Part shown: in pieces, positions 7,802 through 17,517 of the stretch
Numbering within the stretch: the first letter of the stretch is position 1
Layout: the number at the start of each line of letters is the position of its first letter
Program-made: the position numbers and the translations under genes
NCBI RefSeq assembly: GCF_018380615.1
Contig: NZ_JAGYVZ010000002.1
Location: 430,710 to 494,709 of the forward strand
DNA length: 64,000 bases
Source of the DNA: Flavobacterium psychroterrae
GTDB taxonomy: Bacteria > Bacteroidota > Bacteroidia > Flavobacteriales > Flavobacteriaceae
Reading direction: 5' to 3'
Notes under the pieces: generated by a model
The model's database searches: none
What the model was told of the DNA's origin: nothing
The model's input: the letters and a program-made list of their open reading frames with translations, nothing else

Positions 7802-9310
7802 TTACATTTCTTTCAACTGCTCCAAATAATCTCTCTGATTCGAAAGTCTAGGGATTTTATGCTGTCCGCCAAGTTTGTCTCTTTCCTTAAGCCAATCATA
7901 AAATAAGTTTTCACGAGCTACGTTAATTACCAATTGATTTAAAGTCATATTGTTATGACGTTTTGCTTCGTAATCAGAGTTTAAAGTTTGTAGTGTTTCA
8001 TCCAGAACTTTCTGGAAAAGACCTACATCAGCAGGTTTTTTCTTGAATTCAATCATCCATTCATGAGCGCCTTTTTCTTTGTCCTGCATAAAAATAGGAG
8101 CAACGGTATAATCAATAACTTCGGTTTGAGTAAGCTGACACGCTTTCGCAATTGCCTGATCTGTATTTTCGACCATTAATTCCTCCCCAAAAACATTAAT
8201 ATGATGTTTAGTTCTGCCGGTAACGCGAATTCTATAGGGGTTTAAAGAAGTAAAACGAACCGTATCACCAATCAAATAACGCCATAAACCGGAGTTAGTC
8301 GTAATCACAATTGCGTAATTTTTATTCAGTTCAACATCGGCCAATCGAACCACTTTTTGGTTTGGAGTTCCAAAAGTATCCATTGAAATAAATTCGTAGA
8401 AAATACCATAATCCAGCATCAACAATAAATCGCTCGAATTGTTCAAATCCTGAATGGCGAAGAATCCTTCAGAAGCATTATATATTTCGTAGTATTTAAA
8501 ATCCTTGCTAGGTAAAATTTTCTTGTATTGTTCCTTATAAGGAGAAAAACTCACACCACCATGAAAGTAAACTTCCAGATTAGGCCAGATTTCCAATAAA
8601 CTTTCCTTACCGGTATTTTCTAAAACTTTATTCATTAAAACGAGCATCCATGAAGGAACTCCCGCAAAACTGGTCACATTTTCTGTTTTAGTTTCATTTA
8701 TAATTGCAGCAATTTTAGCTTCCCATTCGCTCATTAATGAAGTTTTACTGCTTGGCGTGCTGCTAAATTCTGCCCAAATAGGCATATTCTCAATCAATAT
8801 CGCCGATAAATCTCCAAAATAAGTATTGTTGTTTTCGTAAATCTGAGAACTTCCGCCTAAGCGAAGACTTTTCCCCAAAAATAATTCCGAATCCTCGTTA
8901 TTATTCAAATACAAACAAAGTAAATCCTTACTTCCTTTATAGTGACAATCTTCAAGCGCTTCGTTACTAACCGGAATAAATTTACTTTTAGCATTTGTAG
9001 TTCCGCTGGATTTTGCAAACCATTTTATTGGAGTTTCCCAAAAAACACCTTGTTCACCCTGACGAGTGCGTTCGATCAAAGGCTGTAACTCCTCATAAGT
9101 CGCAATAGGAACCCTTTCAACAAAAGTAGCATATGATGTTATCGATTCAAAACCATATTGTTTACCTATAACCGTATTCTGTGACGCAGTCAATAAATTA
9201 TGCAACAGCTCTTCCTGAACTTCATTTGGATATTTTAGAAAAAGTTCTATTTGATGTATCCTTTGTTTCAGGACCCAAGAGGCAAACGAATTGATTATTG
9301 ATAACGGCAT
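7802..9310 (-). CDS. GH3 auxin-responsive promoter family protein (acyl-adenylate/amide synthetase fold)
   Basis: 502 residues matching the GH3 family across its length. Landmarks are ITSYATFVERVPIATYEEL near 55-75, the ATP-binding AKSSGTTNAKSKFIPVS near 108-125, FFAIQDLNNSSDLLLMLDYG, and YRIRVTGRTKHHINVFGEEL near 355-372. Plant GH3 enzymes adenylate hormone carboxylates and join them to amino acids; the bacterial substrate is unknown. The divergent neighbour is a DUF2797 gene, a pairing I remember from other Bacteroidota. A -7 element at 9412-9419 (minus strand) gives a leader of about 95 bases. Confidence 0.9.
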   Translation of the reverse strand: MPLSIINSFASWVLKQRIHQIELFLKYPNEVQEELLHNLLTASQNTVIGKQYGFESITSYATFVERVPIATYEELQPLIERTRQGEQGVFWETPIKWFAKSSGTTNAKSKFIPVSNEALEDCHYKGSKDLLCLYLNNNEDSELFLGKSLRLGGSSQIYENNNTYFGDLSAILIENMPIWAEFSSTPSSKTSLMSEWEAKIAAIINETKTENVTSFAGVPSWMLVLMNKVLENTGKESLLEIWPNLEVYFHGGVSFSPYKEQYKKILPSKDFKYYEIYNASEGFFAIQDLNNSSDLLLMLDYGIFYEFISMDTFGTPNQKVVRLADVELNKNYAIVITTNSGLWRYLIGDTVRFTSLNPYRIRVTGRTKHHINVFGEELMVENTDQAIAKACQLTQTEVIDYTVAPIFMQDKEKGAHEWMIEFKKKPADVGLFQKVLDETLQTLNSDYEAKRHNNMTLNQLVINVARENLFYDWLKERDKLGGQHKIPRLSNQRDYLEQLKEM

Positions 9311-9394
9311 GGATTAATTTTAGATTTTAGATTTTTAGATTTCAGATTTTCAAAATCAAAGAAATTTAAAATTTGAATATCGATGGACAAATAC

Positions 9395-9402
9395 TAACTT
9401 TG
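9395..9402 (+). promoter_or_regulatory. -7 promoter element for the DUF2797 gene
   Basis: TAACTTTG matches TAnnTTTG exactly, 134 bases upstream of the ATG at 9537. The leader carries ATCTAAAATCTACAATC-type word repeats (9508-9535). Confidence 0.5.
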
Positions 9403-9411
9403 TCGTCGTAT

Positions 9412-9419
9412 CAAAAATA
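9412..9419 (-). promoter_or_regulatory. -7 promoter element for the GH3-family gene
   Basis: The minus strand reads TATTTTTG, matching TAnnTTTG. It lies 9 bases from the plus-strand element at 9395-9402, so the two promoters face away from a shared region and would interfere. Confidence 0.5.
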
Positions 9420-9536
9420 GTGTTTTTTTGTAAAAAAAACCATTCTATTTTTACGAAAGATTCTAAATTCAATTGAATAAAGAATTATAATTACATCCGT
9501 CAAGGAATCTAAAATCTACAATCAGCAATCTAAAAT

Positions 9537-10331
9537 ATGACTTATCAAGGCGTACTTACAAAAATGCAAACTGAACTAGGAAATCCAATTCAATATTATT
9601 TGGTTTTCGAAGATAGTTTTCTAAACATGAATCAACTTTTGGATAAAGAGATTGAAATCAATTTTGCAGGTTATGAATGTTTGAATTGTCATAAAAAGAA
9701 AAAAATATTCCGTCAGGGATTCTGCTATGATTGCTTTTATTCCAGTCCGGCAGTTGGCGATTGGATTATGAGACCGGAATTAAGTACGGCACATTTAGGA
9801 ATTGCAGATCGTGATTTAGAATATGAGCAAAAAGTGCAACTGCAGCCACACATTGTTTATTTGGCTCTTGCCAGTGAAGTAAAAGTGGGTGTAACACGTA
9901 AAACACAAGTTCCTACACGATGGATCGATCAGGGTGCTAATCAGGCAATTGCAATTGTTGAGGTTCCCAATCGATATTTAGCAGGAATTACAGAGATGGC
10001 TTTAAAAAGTCATTATACAGATAAGACAAATTGGCGAAAAATGCTCCAAAATACTTGCGGAGATTGTGATTTGATAGCTGAGAAAGTAAAAGTTGAAAGC
10101 TTAATTCCCGACGAAGCTAAAGAATATTTCTATTCGCAAAAAAATGACTTATATGAATTACATTATCCAGTTTTAAGTTATCCTGCAAAAGTGGCAAGTT
10201 TAAGCCTTGATAAAACCCCATCTTTTACCGGAAAATTAACAGGAATAAAAGGCCAGTATTTAATTTTTGAAAACGGAACAGTTTTTAATGTTAGAAGTTC
10301 AGAAGGATATGTTGTCACAATAAACGTCTAG
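9537..10331 (+). CDS. DUF2797 domain protein with a zinc-ribbon-like segment
   Basis: 264 residues of the DUF2797 family. Residues about 47-65 carry two Cys pairs, CLNCHKKKKIFRQGFCYDC, which look like a metal-binding ribbon; another CGDC lies near residue 180. The stretch KVGVTRKTQVPTRWIDQGA near 119-137 is the family's best conserved block. Biochemical function is unknown; nucleic acid binding would be a guess. It is divergent from the GH3-family gene, with overlapping promoter regions. No terminator is obvious after it. Confidence 0.88.
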   Translation: MTYQGVLTKMQTELGNPIQYYLVFEDSFLNMNQLLDKEIEINFAGYECLNCHKKKKIFRQGFCYDCFYSSPAVGDWIMRPELSTAHLGIADRDLEYEQKVQLQPHIVYLALASEVKVGVTRKTQVPTRWIDQGANQAIAIVEVPNRYLAGITEMALKSHYTDKTNWRKMLQNTCGDCDLIAEKVKVESLIPDEAKEYFYSQKNDLYELHYPVLSYPAKVASLSLDKTPSFTGKLTGIKGQYLIFENGTVFNVRSSEGYVVTINV

Positions 10332-10372
10332 ATTTATAGGGTAATCGTCTATATATATTAGCTAACTGTCTA
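10322..10372 (+). promoter_or_regulatory. Three 9-bp direct repeats at exact 21-bp period
   Basis: AAACGTCTA (10322), AATCGTCTA (10343) and AACTGTCTA (10364) are each separated by 12 bases. A 9-12-9 layout on one helical face is typical of LytTR-domain regulator sites. They begin inside the last codons of the DUF2797 gene and lie upstream of the glycosyltransferase promoter candidate at 10444-10451. Confidence 0.4.
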
Positions 10373-10443
10373 GTATTTGATTGATTATAAAATGATTTAA
10401 GTATTTTTAAATCCCTTTCAAAAGCAAAATGTGTGAATAATGA

Positions 10444-10451
10444 TACATTTG
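10444..10451 (+). promoter_or_regulatory. -7 promoter element for the glycosyltransferase gene
   Basis: TACATTTG matches TAnnTTTG, with no TTG at normal -33 spacing. It gives a leader of about 130 bases before the ATG at 10589. Confidence 0.4.
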
Positions 10452-10588
10452 ATTACAATTTTGTAATGATTGCTTGTTGAAAGAATTTAATTTTAGAAAA
10501 TAAAAGTGACTAGTTTTAAGCTAGTTAAATCTTTGATTTTTTTCAAAATTTAAATGAAGATTTAAAAATTCTTAAATTATTTAATACG

Positions 10589-11668
10589 ATGGGTATTCTA
10601 AAAAAAATAAATGTTTTCAGGCGTGGATTGATGCGCAATCTTACTAAGAATATTGGGAAATCAGGATCACAGGAAGATATTATATTAGTCGATAAAACGG
10701 ATATAAAAAGAATTTTGATCTGTAGACCAAATGGAAGATTAGGAAACTTATTATTGATTACACCTCTTGTTCAGGAAGTCACCGAAATATTTCCAAATTG
10801 TAAAGTAGATTTATTTGTTAAGGGAACGTTAGCTCCAATAATTTTTGAAAATTACGAAAACATAGATAAAGTAATTGACTTACCTAAAAAGCCTTTTAAA
10901 AATTTACTAAAATACCTTAATGTCTGGATTTCAATAAAAAGACAAAAATATGATATTGCGATCAATGTTGATCAAAATTCTTCCTCAGGACGTTTAGCAG
11001 TCCAGTTTTCAAATGCCAAATATAAATTTTTCGGAGATTCATATGAAGAATCTCAAATCTTGAAAAATGATTATGAGCATATCGCAAAATATCCCGTTTA
11101 TAATTTTCGACACTATTTAACAAAATTAAGATTTCCAAAAAGCAATAAAATAATAGCACCTTTAGATCTTAAATTGTCTCCATCTGAAATTGCTGAAGGC
11201 AAGGAAATTTTAAATGACCTGTTCCACAATGATAAAAAAACAATTTGCATATTTACTTATGCAACTGGCGAAAAATGTTTGTCAGGAGAATGGTGGGAGA
11301 ATTTTTATTCAAAACTTAAAGACGAATATGCTAACTATAATATTATTGAAATTTTGCCTGTAGAAAATGTTTCGCAAATTGCATTTAAAGCGCCTACATT
11401 TTATAGTAAAGATATTAGGGAAATAGCAGCGGTTATTGCAAATTCTAATTTATTTATTGGTGCTGATAGTGGAATAATGCATTTAGCAAGTTCAGCGCAA
11501 ACACCAACATTAGGATTGTTTTCTGGGGCGAACATAAAAAAATACGAACCTTATGATAATTGCAGCTTCGGAATAGATGTTAATACATATACCAGAAAAG
11601 ATTATTTGAATACTATAAATTCAATTTTGAATAATGGTAAATTAGATAATTATTCAAATGCAATATAA
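10589..11668 (+). CDS. Glycosyltransferase family 9 (heptosyltransferase-like) protein
   Basis: 359 residues with the family 9 layout. The N-terminal half starts RILICRPNGRLGNLLLITPL near 41-60, the LPS-heptosyltransferase-type acceptor-domain start. The C-terminal nucleotide-sugar half has KTICIFTYATGEKCLSGEWW and the signature NSNLFIGADSGIMHLASSAQ near 289-308. Members add heptose or related sugars to LPS core or other surface glycans on the cytoplasmic face of the inner membrane. The sugar here is not predictable. It stands alone, with its own bidirectional terminator at 11692-11727, and not in a glycan cluster. Codon use appears as AT-rich as its neighbours. Confidence 0.88.
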   Translation: MGILKKINVFRRGLMRNLTKNIGKSGSQEDIILVDKTDIKRILICRPNGRLGNLLLITPLVQEVTEIFPNCKVDLFVKGTLAPIIFENYENIDKVIDLPKKPFKNLLKYLNVWISIKRQKYDIAINVDQNSSSGRLAVQFSNAKYKFFGDSYEESQILKNDYEHIAKYPVYNFRHYLTKLRFPKSNKIIAPLDLKLSPSEIAEGKEILNDLFHNDKKTICIFTYATGEKCLSGEWWENFYSKLKDEYANYNIIEILPVENVSQIAFKAPTFYSKDIREIAAVIANSNLFIGADSGIMHLASSAQTPTLGLFSGANIKKYEPYDNCSFGIDVNTYTRKDYLNTINSILNNGKLDNYSNAI

Positions 11669-11691
11669 TTGAAAATATAAATTACAAGTAT

Positions 11692-11727
11692 AAAAAAGGC
11701 GATCTAATTTTAGATCGCCTTTTTTTG
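11692..11727. terminator. Bidirectional terminator between glycosyltransferase and AsmA genes
   Basis: AGGCGATCTA and TAGATCGCCT form a perfect 10-bp stem with a 4-nt loop. Six A residues lie on the left and seven T on the right, so it can serve both convergent genes. Confidence 0.9.
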
Positions 11728-11729
11728 TT

Positions 11730-14357
11730 TTAGTTTTTCTTCTTGAATAGACCGTTTATTAAGTCACTCGCTTTTTTTGTAGCTTCCTGAGTTTTCTGTT
11801 CTTTCTCAGTTGCGGCTGCTTTTGTTGTATCTTTTGCCTTAGTGTTTTTATTGATTAAATCAGTAAGAGCCGAAGTACCTTTTTGAGTCAGCTTTTCTTT
11901 TTGCTGATTCACCAGTTGAGTCGTTAAACTTGTAACAGCAGATTTCATATCAGTTGATACTTTCGGATTAGAAAAGTTTCCTGTAATCAATGCATTAATC
12001 GGAATGTTTTGCAGTTTTGCAGCATCCGCAGGAGACATTTTTGCAATGAAAGCGTTTGCTTCACTACCTAAATATTTAGCAGGAACATCTAATTTTAAGT
12101 TATAATTCATGGTTTGGTCAAAACCATGAGTTCCGCCAACTGTAACTTTAATATCCTGATATTTAATATCAAAAGGTTTTACGTTTACTTTTCCGTTGTC
12201 AAAAGTCAAGGCTGCTTTAATATCGTTTAAATTCAACTTATTCATATCAAGAAATTTAATATTTGAAGTTAAAGAATTTAATACAGTTGAATTTTTAGCA
12301 TTTATAGTTGTTGAAAGCAATTGACCGATTAAATCTCCTGAAATCGATTTTAAATCCGGAGTTAACTCGTTAGCATCCAGATTTCCGTTCAGTTTAACAG
12401 TTGAATTCAATTTTCCGTTGATGATTCCGGCAATAGGAGCAATCTTTTTCATCATGTCTAATTGCGTAAAAGTCTGTGCAATATCAACTTGGTTGAAACC
12501 TAAATTCATATCAAACGTAGGCACTTTTGTTTTTGTAGAAACCGTCCCTGTTAAACCAATAGTTCCCCCAAAAATTGATGTTTTGAAGTTTTCTAAAGTA
12601 GCTTTTTCATCCTTTACAATTAATTTTCCTGAAACATCTTTCAATTTTAAATTATCATATAAAACCGTAGTTGCTTTTGCATTTATTGTACAATTTAAAA
12701 AAGCAGGAATTTTCATTGCTTCAGCAGTTTTTGCTGGAGTTGATTTAGTTTCTCCTTCTTTTCCAGTTGCAGTTCCGGTTTTAGCAGGTTCACCAGTAGT
12801 CATAAAATCATCTACTGCTAATTGGTTTGAACTCATATTGAAGTTTCCTCTAAGCTCTTGTTTTTTAAACATAAAACCATAGAAATTCTCTAAAACCCCA
12901 TTAATGCTTAAATCACTTTTCCCGGTTGTAGCATCAAATTTTTTCAAGTTAATTGTACTCGGATTGAACTCAACCAAAGCCTTACTAATGTTCATAGACT
13001 TGTTGTTTTCGTCAGTATATTTAAATCCTGACAAACTCATAGTTCCGGCATTTTTAATGTTTTGATATTGACTTTTTTCTACAGATGCCATATCAAATTG
13101 TGTCGTAACATCAGCTTTTAAAATACCTGCAAGAGGTTTATCAAGTTTAATAGGATATGCTTTTGAAAGATTCGCTAAATTGATTGTTCCTTTTAAAGCC
13201 GCATCGACAAAAGGATTTACGGTTACGTTTTTGATACTTGCTTTAGCGCTAAAAACGTCCTGATCAATTCTAAAAGTCAATTTGTCTAAATTAACGTAAG
13301 TATCATTTAAAATACCTGTTTCATTGATGATTTTTGTGTCAATCACAATATTCTGAACTGATTTTGGTAAGTTAGGATATTGAAAAGAAGCATTATTTGA
13401 TGCAATTGCAATATTAAATTTAGGAACAGTTGTATCTGTCAATTGCCCTTTTGCAAAACCCACAATAGTAAAATCTCCTGTAGTTTTTACGCCATTTAAA
13501 CTTGACGAATAAGCAGAAGGAATTAAACCTAAGAAATTGGTAAATGATGAAGTTGGTGTTTTAAACTTTAAATCATAGTTTTGACCTGCGTCAACCATCT
13601 GGATAAAACCATCAAATTCTAAAGGCAACTGGTTAATCAAAGCCTTATTTTCTTTAAAAGTATATTTGCTTTGTTCTAAATCAATTCCTAAAACAGCATC
13701 TAAAGTCAGTTTTACATTTTTCATGTAATTGATTTTATCCATGTCCAATGAAACATTAGCAGTAGATTTCGTAGTCAGATCTAATTTTGAATTCGTAAAA
13801 TCTCCCGTTCCTTCGTGGTTTAAACTATCAATTACCATTTTAATTTTAGAGCCCTGATCAATATATCTAAAAGTAAAATTCTCGATTTTATAATTCTGAA
13901 TTTTTAAGGAAAGAGGTTTGCTTTTATCGTCTTTCTTCGTTTCTTCTTTATCTTTTAAGGCAATATCAAAATTTCCAACACCATCTTTATTAAAAATAAT
14001 ATTGATTAAACCATTTGTAGAACTTATTCCCTGGATATTTAAAGGTTCATCTTTTCCTTTAAAAAGTTCCTTGATACTCATTTTTAAATTCAATTCTCCT
14101 AACGAAACCAAAGTATCGCCTTCAAAAGGTGCTTTGTTGATGATTACCAATTTTTCAATTCCAACAGTTGCGTTCGGGAAGTTTTTAAACAAACTTAAAT
14201 CAGCATCGGCGAAACTTACTTTAGCATCAACACTTTCATTGATGGCATCAGCAATTTTAGCTTTTATTTGATCTTTAAAGAAATACGGAATAGCAAATAA
14301 TGCGGCAACAATCACTACAAGAACAATGGCAGTGATTTTTAAAATTTTCTTTAACAT
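11730..14357 (-). CDS. AsmA family envelope protein
   Basis: 875 residues. An N-terminal membrane anchor (about 5-27, ILKITAIVLVVIVAALFAIP) is followed by the AsmA opening IKAKIADAINESVDAKVSF and DLSLFKNFPNATVGIEKLVI. It then runs as a long beta-rich repetitive domain in the periplasm. AsmA-like proteins are proposed to form grooves for lipid transport between membranes and affect outer-membrane assembly. The C-terminal 60 residues are low-complexity Lys/Thr/Ala/Gln, and a Thr/Gly/Lys-rich linker sits near residues 524-545. It has its own -7 element (14398-14405). Confidence 0.92.
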   Translation of the reverse strand: MLKKILKITAIVLVVIVAALFAIPYFFKDQIKAKIADAINESVDAKVSFADADLSLFKNFPNATVGIEKLVIINKAPFEGDTLVSLGELNLKMSIKELFKGKDEPLNIQGISSTNGLINIIFNKDGVGNFDIALKDKEETKKDDKSKPLSLKIQNYKIENFTFRYIDQGSKIKMVIDSLNHEGTGDFTNSKLDLTTKSTANVSLDMDKINYMKNVKLTLDAVLGIDLEQSKYTFKENKALINQLPLEFDGFIQMVDAGQNYDLKFKTPTSSFTNFLGLIPSAYSSSLNGVKTTGDFTIVGFAKGQLTDTTVPKFNIAIASNNASFQYPNLPKSVQNIVIDTKIINETGILNDTYVNLDKLTFRIDQDVFSAKASIKNVTVNPFVDAALKGTINLANLSKAYPIKLDKPLAGILKADVTTQFDMASVEKSQYQNIKNAGTMSLSGFKYTDENNKSMNISKALVEFNPSTINLKKFDATTGKSDLSINGVLENFYGFMFKKQELRGNFNMSSNQLAVDDFMTTGEPAKTGTATGKEGETKSTPAKTAEAMKIPAFLNCTINAKATTVLYDNLKLKDVSGKLIVKDEKATLENFKTSIFGGTIGLTGTVSTKTKVPTFDMNLGFNQVDIAQTFTQLDMMKKIAPIAGIINGKLNSTVKLNGNLDANELTPDLKSISGDLIGQLLSTTINAKNSTVLNSLTSNIKFLDMNKLNLNDIKAALTFDNGKVNVKPFDIKYQDIKVTVGGTHGFDQTMNYNLKLDVPAKYLGSEANAFIAKMSPADAAKLQNIPINALITGNFSNPKVSTDMKSAVTSLTTQLVNQQKEKLTQKGTSALTDLINKNTKAKDTTKAAATEKEQKTQEATKKASDLINGLFKKKN

Positions 14358-14397
14358 ATAAATAGATTTGAGGGTTTAAATTTATAATCGTCTCATG

Positions 14398-14405
14398 CAA
14401 AAATA
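14398..14405 (-). promoter_or_regulatory. -7 promoter element for the AsmA gene
   Basis: The minus strand reads TATTTTTG, matching TAnnTTTG, 40 bases upstream of the AsmA start. Confidence 0.55.
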
Positions 14406-14477
14406 GTTTTTTTTGATTGAGATCAAAGATAAAGTTTTCGTAAAATGTAGGAATATTTTTAAATTTGTTAAAAATAA

Positions 14478-14509
14478 AAATCCGCCTGAATATAGATTCA
14501 AACGGATTT
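14478..14509 (-). terminator. Terminator after the alpha/beta hydrolase gene
   Basis: AAATCCG and CGGATTT pair, with an inner TGAAT/ATTCA extension. On the minus strand the hairpin leads into TTTTTATTTTT. It lies 21 bases beyond the hydrolase stop. Confidence 0.7.
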
Positions 14510-14530
14510 GTACTGTTTTTATGATTTAAA

Positions 14531-15478
14531 TTATTTTTTAATGAACGAAACAATCTTATTTGTCATGATTTCTGAAAGAGGCAAACTCTCATTAGTATAG
14601 CTTTCCATATTTGCCTGGTTATCACCTTCAATCGTTTTCATAATATGATTCATGTTCTCAACAATCAAAAGTTCTGCATTTTTATTGGCTTGCGATAAAA
14701 GTTCTGCATCTTTTACTGTTACCTGCAAATCTTTATTTCCTTGCAGAATTAAAATAGGGACAGTTAACTTTTTAATTTCGGTTTGAGGATTATATTTAAA
14801 CCACGAAATTAAATAAGGCTGAATGCTTGCTCTAAAAAGGGAATTAAGCATTGGATCTACTTTTTTTACAGTATTTCCGCTTTTCAGACTGTCAATGATC
14901 GGGAACGTTAAATCTTCTAATTGCTTATTTGATTTTGATGCGATTTGTGCTTTTATCAATTTATCTGCAGATTCTCCAGTACCGGCAATCGATATAAATT
15001 TATTTGCTTTTGCTCCCGCAATCATACCTATTAATGAACCTTCGCTGTGGCCTATTATAATTACCTGAGAGAAGCGTTTGTCTTGTTTTAATAAATTAAT
15101 CCAGCTTTTGGCATCTTCAGTATAATTTTCAAAAACCAGCGTTTGCTCAGAAACTGCTGATGCTTTACTTTCGCCAATCCCTCTTTTGTCATATCGTAAC
15201 GAAGCAATTCCGTTTTTTGCCAGCGTTTCAGCCAGCATTTTCAGCGAATTGTTTTTCATCATCGGATTATTTCCGTTTCGATCTGTTGGTCCTGAACCCG
15301 AAATTATCAAGGCTACCGGATATTTTGTTTTTAAATCAGGCGTGGTCAGCGTTCCAAAAAGCTGATCTATATTAATTTTTAATATGATTGGAGACTCTTT
15401 AAACGTGATTCCGTTTTTGTCCTGAGCATTAGCAAAACTCAAAAATAAAATCGCAGCAACAGCAAATATTTTTTTCAT
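14531..15478 (-). CDS. Secreted alpha/beta hydrolase (S33/serine aminopeptidase type)
   Basis: 315 residues. A signal peptide MKKIFAVAAILFLSFANAQ targets it to the periplasm or beyond. The mature part is an alpha/beta hydrolase: oxyanion region ISGSGPTDRNGNN near 58-70, nucleophile elbow GHSEGSLIG near 148-156, Asp in ILQGNKDLQVTVKDAELL, and His in NMNHIMKT near 277. The triad is complete. Substrate is unknown; carboxylesterase or peptidase activity is plausible. It lies 11 bases after the sppA stop, so sppA and this gene form an operon. Confidence 0.87.
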   Translation of the reverse strand: MKKIFAVAAILFLSFANAQDKNGITFKESPIILKINIDQLFGTLTTPDLKTKYPVALIISGSGPTDRNGNNPMMKNNSLKMLAETLAKNGIASLRYDKRGIGESKASAVSEQTLVFENYTEDAKSWINLLKQDKRFSQVIIIGHSEGSLIGMIAGAKANKFISIAGTGESADKLIKAQIASKSNKQLEDLTFPIIDSLKSGNTVKKVDPMLNSLFRASIQPYLISWFKYNPQTEIKKLTVPILILQGNKDLQVTVKDAELLSQANKNAELLIVENMNHIMKTIEGDNQANMESYTNESLPLSEIMTNKIVSFIKK

Positions 15479-15489
15479 CTTAATTAGAA

Positions 15490-17247
15490 TTACTTAATGT
15501 TCAGCCCAAAAGGAAGCATTGCCTGAATTCCTTTTTGCTTTTGAAGTCTTTTTACCTGCTCAATCAGCATATAATTCTCCTCGCCAATTTCTTCTTTTAT
15601 AAAAGCTTCTTTTGATTGTGCAAAAGGCAAATTAGAAAGTAAATCGTTGAATGTTTTTTCGTATTCAGGATAATTCTGAGTACTGTATGATTTTATTTTA
15701 GCAATTTTTGCAGCTTCGGCAATAGCGTCATTTAATCCTCCAATTTTATCAACAAGACCTATTTTCAAAGCTTCACTTCCTGACCATACTCTTCCTTGCG
15801 CAATTGCATCAACCTGAGCAAAAGTCATTTTTCTGCCTTCAGCAACATGGGTTACAAATGTGTTGTAAATATGTTCAACACCTTCTAAGGTAAAAGCTTT
15901 GAACTTTTCGTCAACTGGCACAAACGGACTATAATTAGCGGAGTTTTCGTGTGTTTTAACTTGTTCAGTATTGATTCCTAACTTATTGGCTAATGGACTA
16001 AAATTTGGTAAAATTCCAAAAACACCAATAGAACCTGTAATTGTGTTGCTTTCTGCAAAAATTTTGTTGGCATTACAAGCAATATAATACCCTCCGGAAG
16101 CAGCATAATTTCCCATGGAAACTACAACCGGTTTTACTTTTTTAGTGATTTCAATTTCTCTCCAGATCAAATCAGATGTCAAAGCGTTTCCACCCGGACT
16201 ATCAATTCTAAGAACAATTGCTTTTACATCTTCGTCTTTGCGCGCCTCTTGTAGAGAACGTCGCATAGAACCTTCACCAATTACGGTAACATCTCCTTCG
16301 CCACTTTGTATTTCGCCTTGAGCATAAATAATAGCAATTTGATCTGTTGCTGAGTTAGTTAAAGCCGTTGTCACATTGTTTCGAGTGTAATCTAAAATCG
16401 AAATTTTATTATAATCATCATCACCCGTAACTTTTAATGCTTTTTTGATGGCATTATGATAGACATCTTCATAGGCCACAATATCGACTAAATGTTGTGC
16501 TTTTGCCATTTCCGGAGTTCTGGCTAATAAACCGTTTGCAATTTCATTTAATTTAGGAAGAGGAATATTTCTGCTTTTCGAAATATCACTAGAAACCGTC
16601 GTCCAGATTGAGTTTAAAAGAGCCGTAACTTGTTCTCTGTTAGCATCGCTCATTTTATTTTCTAAAAATGGTTCAACAGCACTTTTGTATTTTCCGTGAC
16701 GAATCACTTCCATATGAATACCTGATTTATCCTGAAAATCTTTAAAGAACATCACTTCAGACGAAAGTCCTTTAAAATCTAAATCTCCTGCCGGATTGAT
16801 GTAAACGGTATTGGCAACAGAATTTAAATAATATTCTTTTTGAGAATAAGTATTGGCATAAGCCCAGACAAATTTTCCTGATTTTTTGAAACTTTCAAGT
16901 GCATTTCTCAAATCTTTATATTGGGCTAATCCTAAAGAAGATTCATCGTTTAAAATTGAAATTCCTTTAATATTATCATCTTTTTTGGCCGCTTCGATTG
17001 CATTGATAACATCGGTTAAACCAACTTCTTTTTTATCTGAAAAAACAGTTACCCAAGGATCTTTATATTTTCCGGCATAATCGTTTTGAATTTGTTTTAA
17101 GTTTAATTCAATCACCGAATCGCCTTTGACAGAAACAGTATCATCTCCTCCAAAAATAGCTCCAATAAGAATTATTCCGAAAAAGAAGAACATAATAAAT
17201 ACAAAAATACCAACAACTGTGGCAATTACATTTCCTAAAAACTTCAT
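15490..17247 (-). CDS. sppA: Signal peptide peptidase SppA, 67K type
   Basis: 585 residues, the long two-domain SppA form. An N-terminal membrane anchor (about 8-32) is followed by two ClpP-fold halves. The first half carries HGKYKSAVEPF, the general-base Lys region near 202-212. The second carries RIDSPGGNALTSDLIWREI and SMGNYAASGGYYIACNA with the predicted catalytic Ser. The protein cuts signal peptides left in the inner membrane after export. The TACATTTG element at 17292-17299 (minus strand) is a likely promoter, and the alpha/beta hydrolase follows 11 bases downstream. Confidence 0.95.
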   Translation of the reverse strand: MKFLGNVIATVVGIFVFIMFFFFGIILIGAIFGGDDTVSVKGDSVIELNLKQIQNDYAGKYKDPWVTVFSDKKEVGLTDVINAIEAAKKDDNIKGISILNDESSLGLAQYKDLRNALESFKKSGKFVWAYANTYSQKEYYLNSVANTVYINPAGDLDFKGLSSEVMFFKDFQDKSGIHMEVIRHGKYKSAVEPFLENKMSDANREQVTALLNSIWTTVSSDISKSRNIPLPKLNEIANGLLARTPEMAKAQHLVDIVAYEDVYHNAIKKALKVTGDDDYNKISILDYTRNNVTTALTNSATDQIAIIYAQGEIQSGEGDVTVIGEGSMRRSLQEARKDEDVKAIVLRIDSPGGNALTSDLIWREIEITKKVKPVVVSMGNYAASGGYYIACNANKIFAESNTITGSIGVFGILPNFSPLANKLGINTEQVKTHENSANYSPFVPVDEKFKAFTLEGVEHIYNTFVTHVAEGRKMTFAQVDAIAQGRVWSGSEALKIGLVDKIGGLNDAIAEAAKIAKIKSYSTQNYPEYEKTFNDLLSNLPFAQSKEAFIKEEIGEENYMLIEQVKRLQKQKGIQAMLPFGLNIK

Positions 17248-17291
17248 AAGTATATTTTTTTTAATAAGTAGCGAATAAGGCTGGTTTGTTA

Positions 17292-17299
17292 CAAATGTA
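17292..17299 (-). promoter_or_regulatory. -7 promoter element for sppA
   Basis: The minus strand reads TACATTTG, matching TAnnTTTG, 44 bases upstream of the sppA start. Confidence 0.55.
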
Positions 17300-17517
17300 A
17301 TCTAAAAACAAATTATTTATCAGACACCATTTGATGAAAGACTTGTAGTTTTTACATTTTTAATTTCTAAATTAAAGATAGAGTATTTTTGTATTATGTT
17401 TCAAGTTTTTTAAGATAGTTATGGCAAATAAAAAATCAGATGCAGTTGGAAACTTCTCATTCTTGCCTTAAATAATATAGGTAATTTTAAAATAGTTTTA
17501 GTTAATTTGCAGTAATT

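Noticed and set aside
14275..14553. 92-residue frame overlapping the AsmA start
   Set aside because: It overlaps the AsmA and hydrolase genes in another frame and covers the hydrolase terminator.
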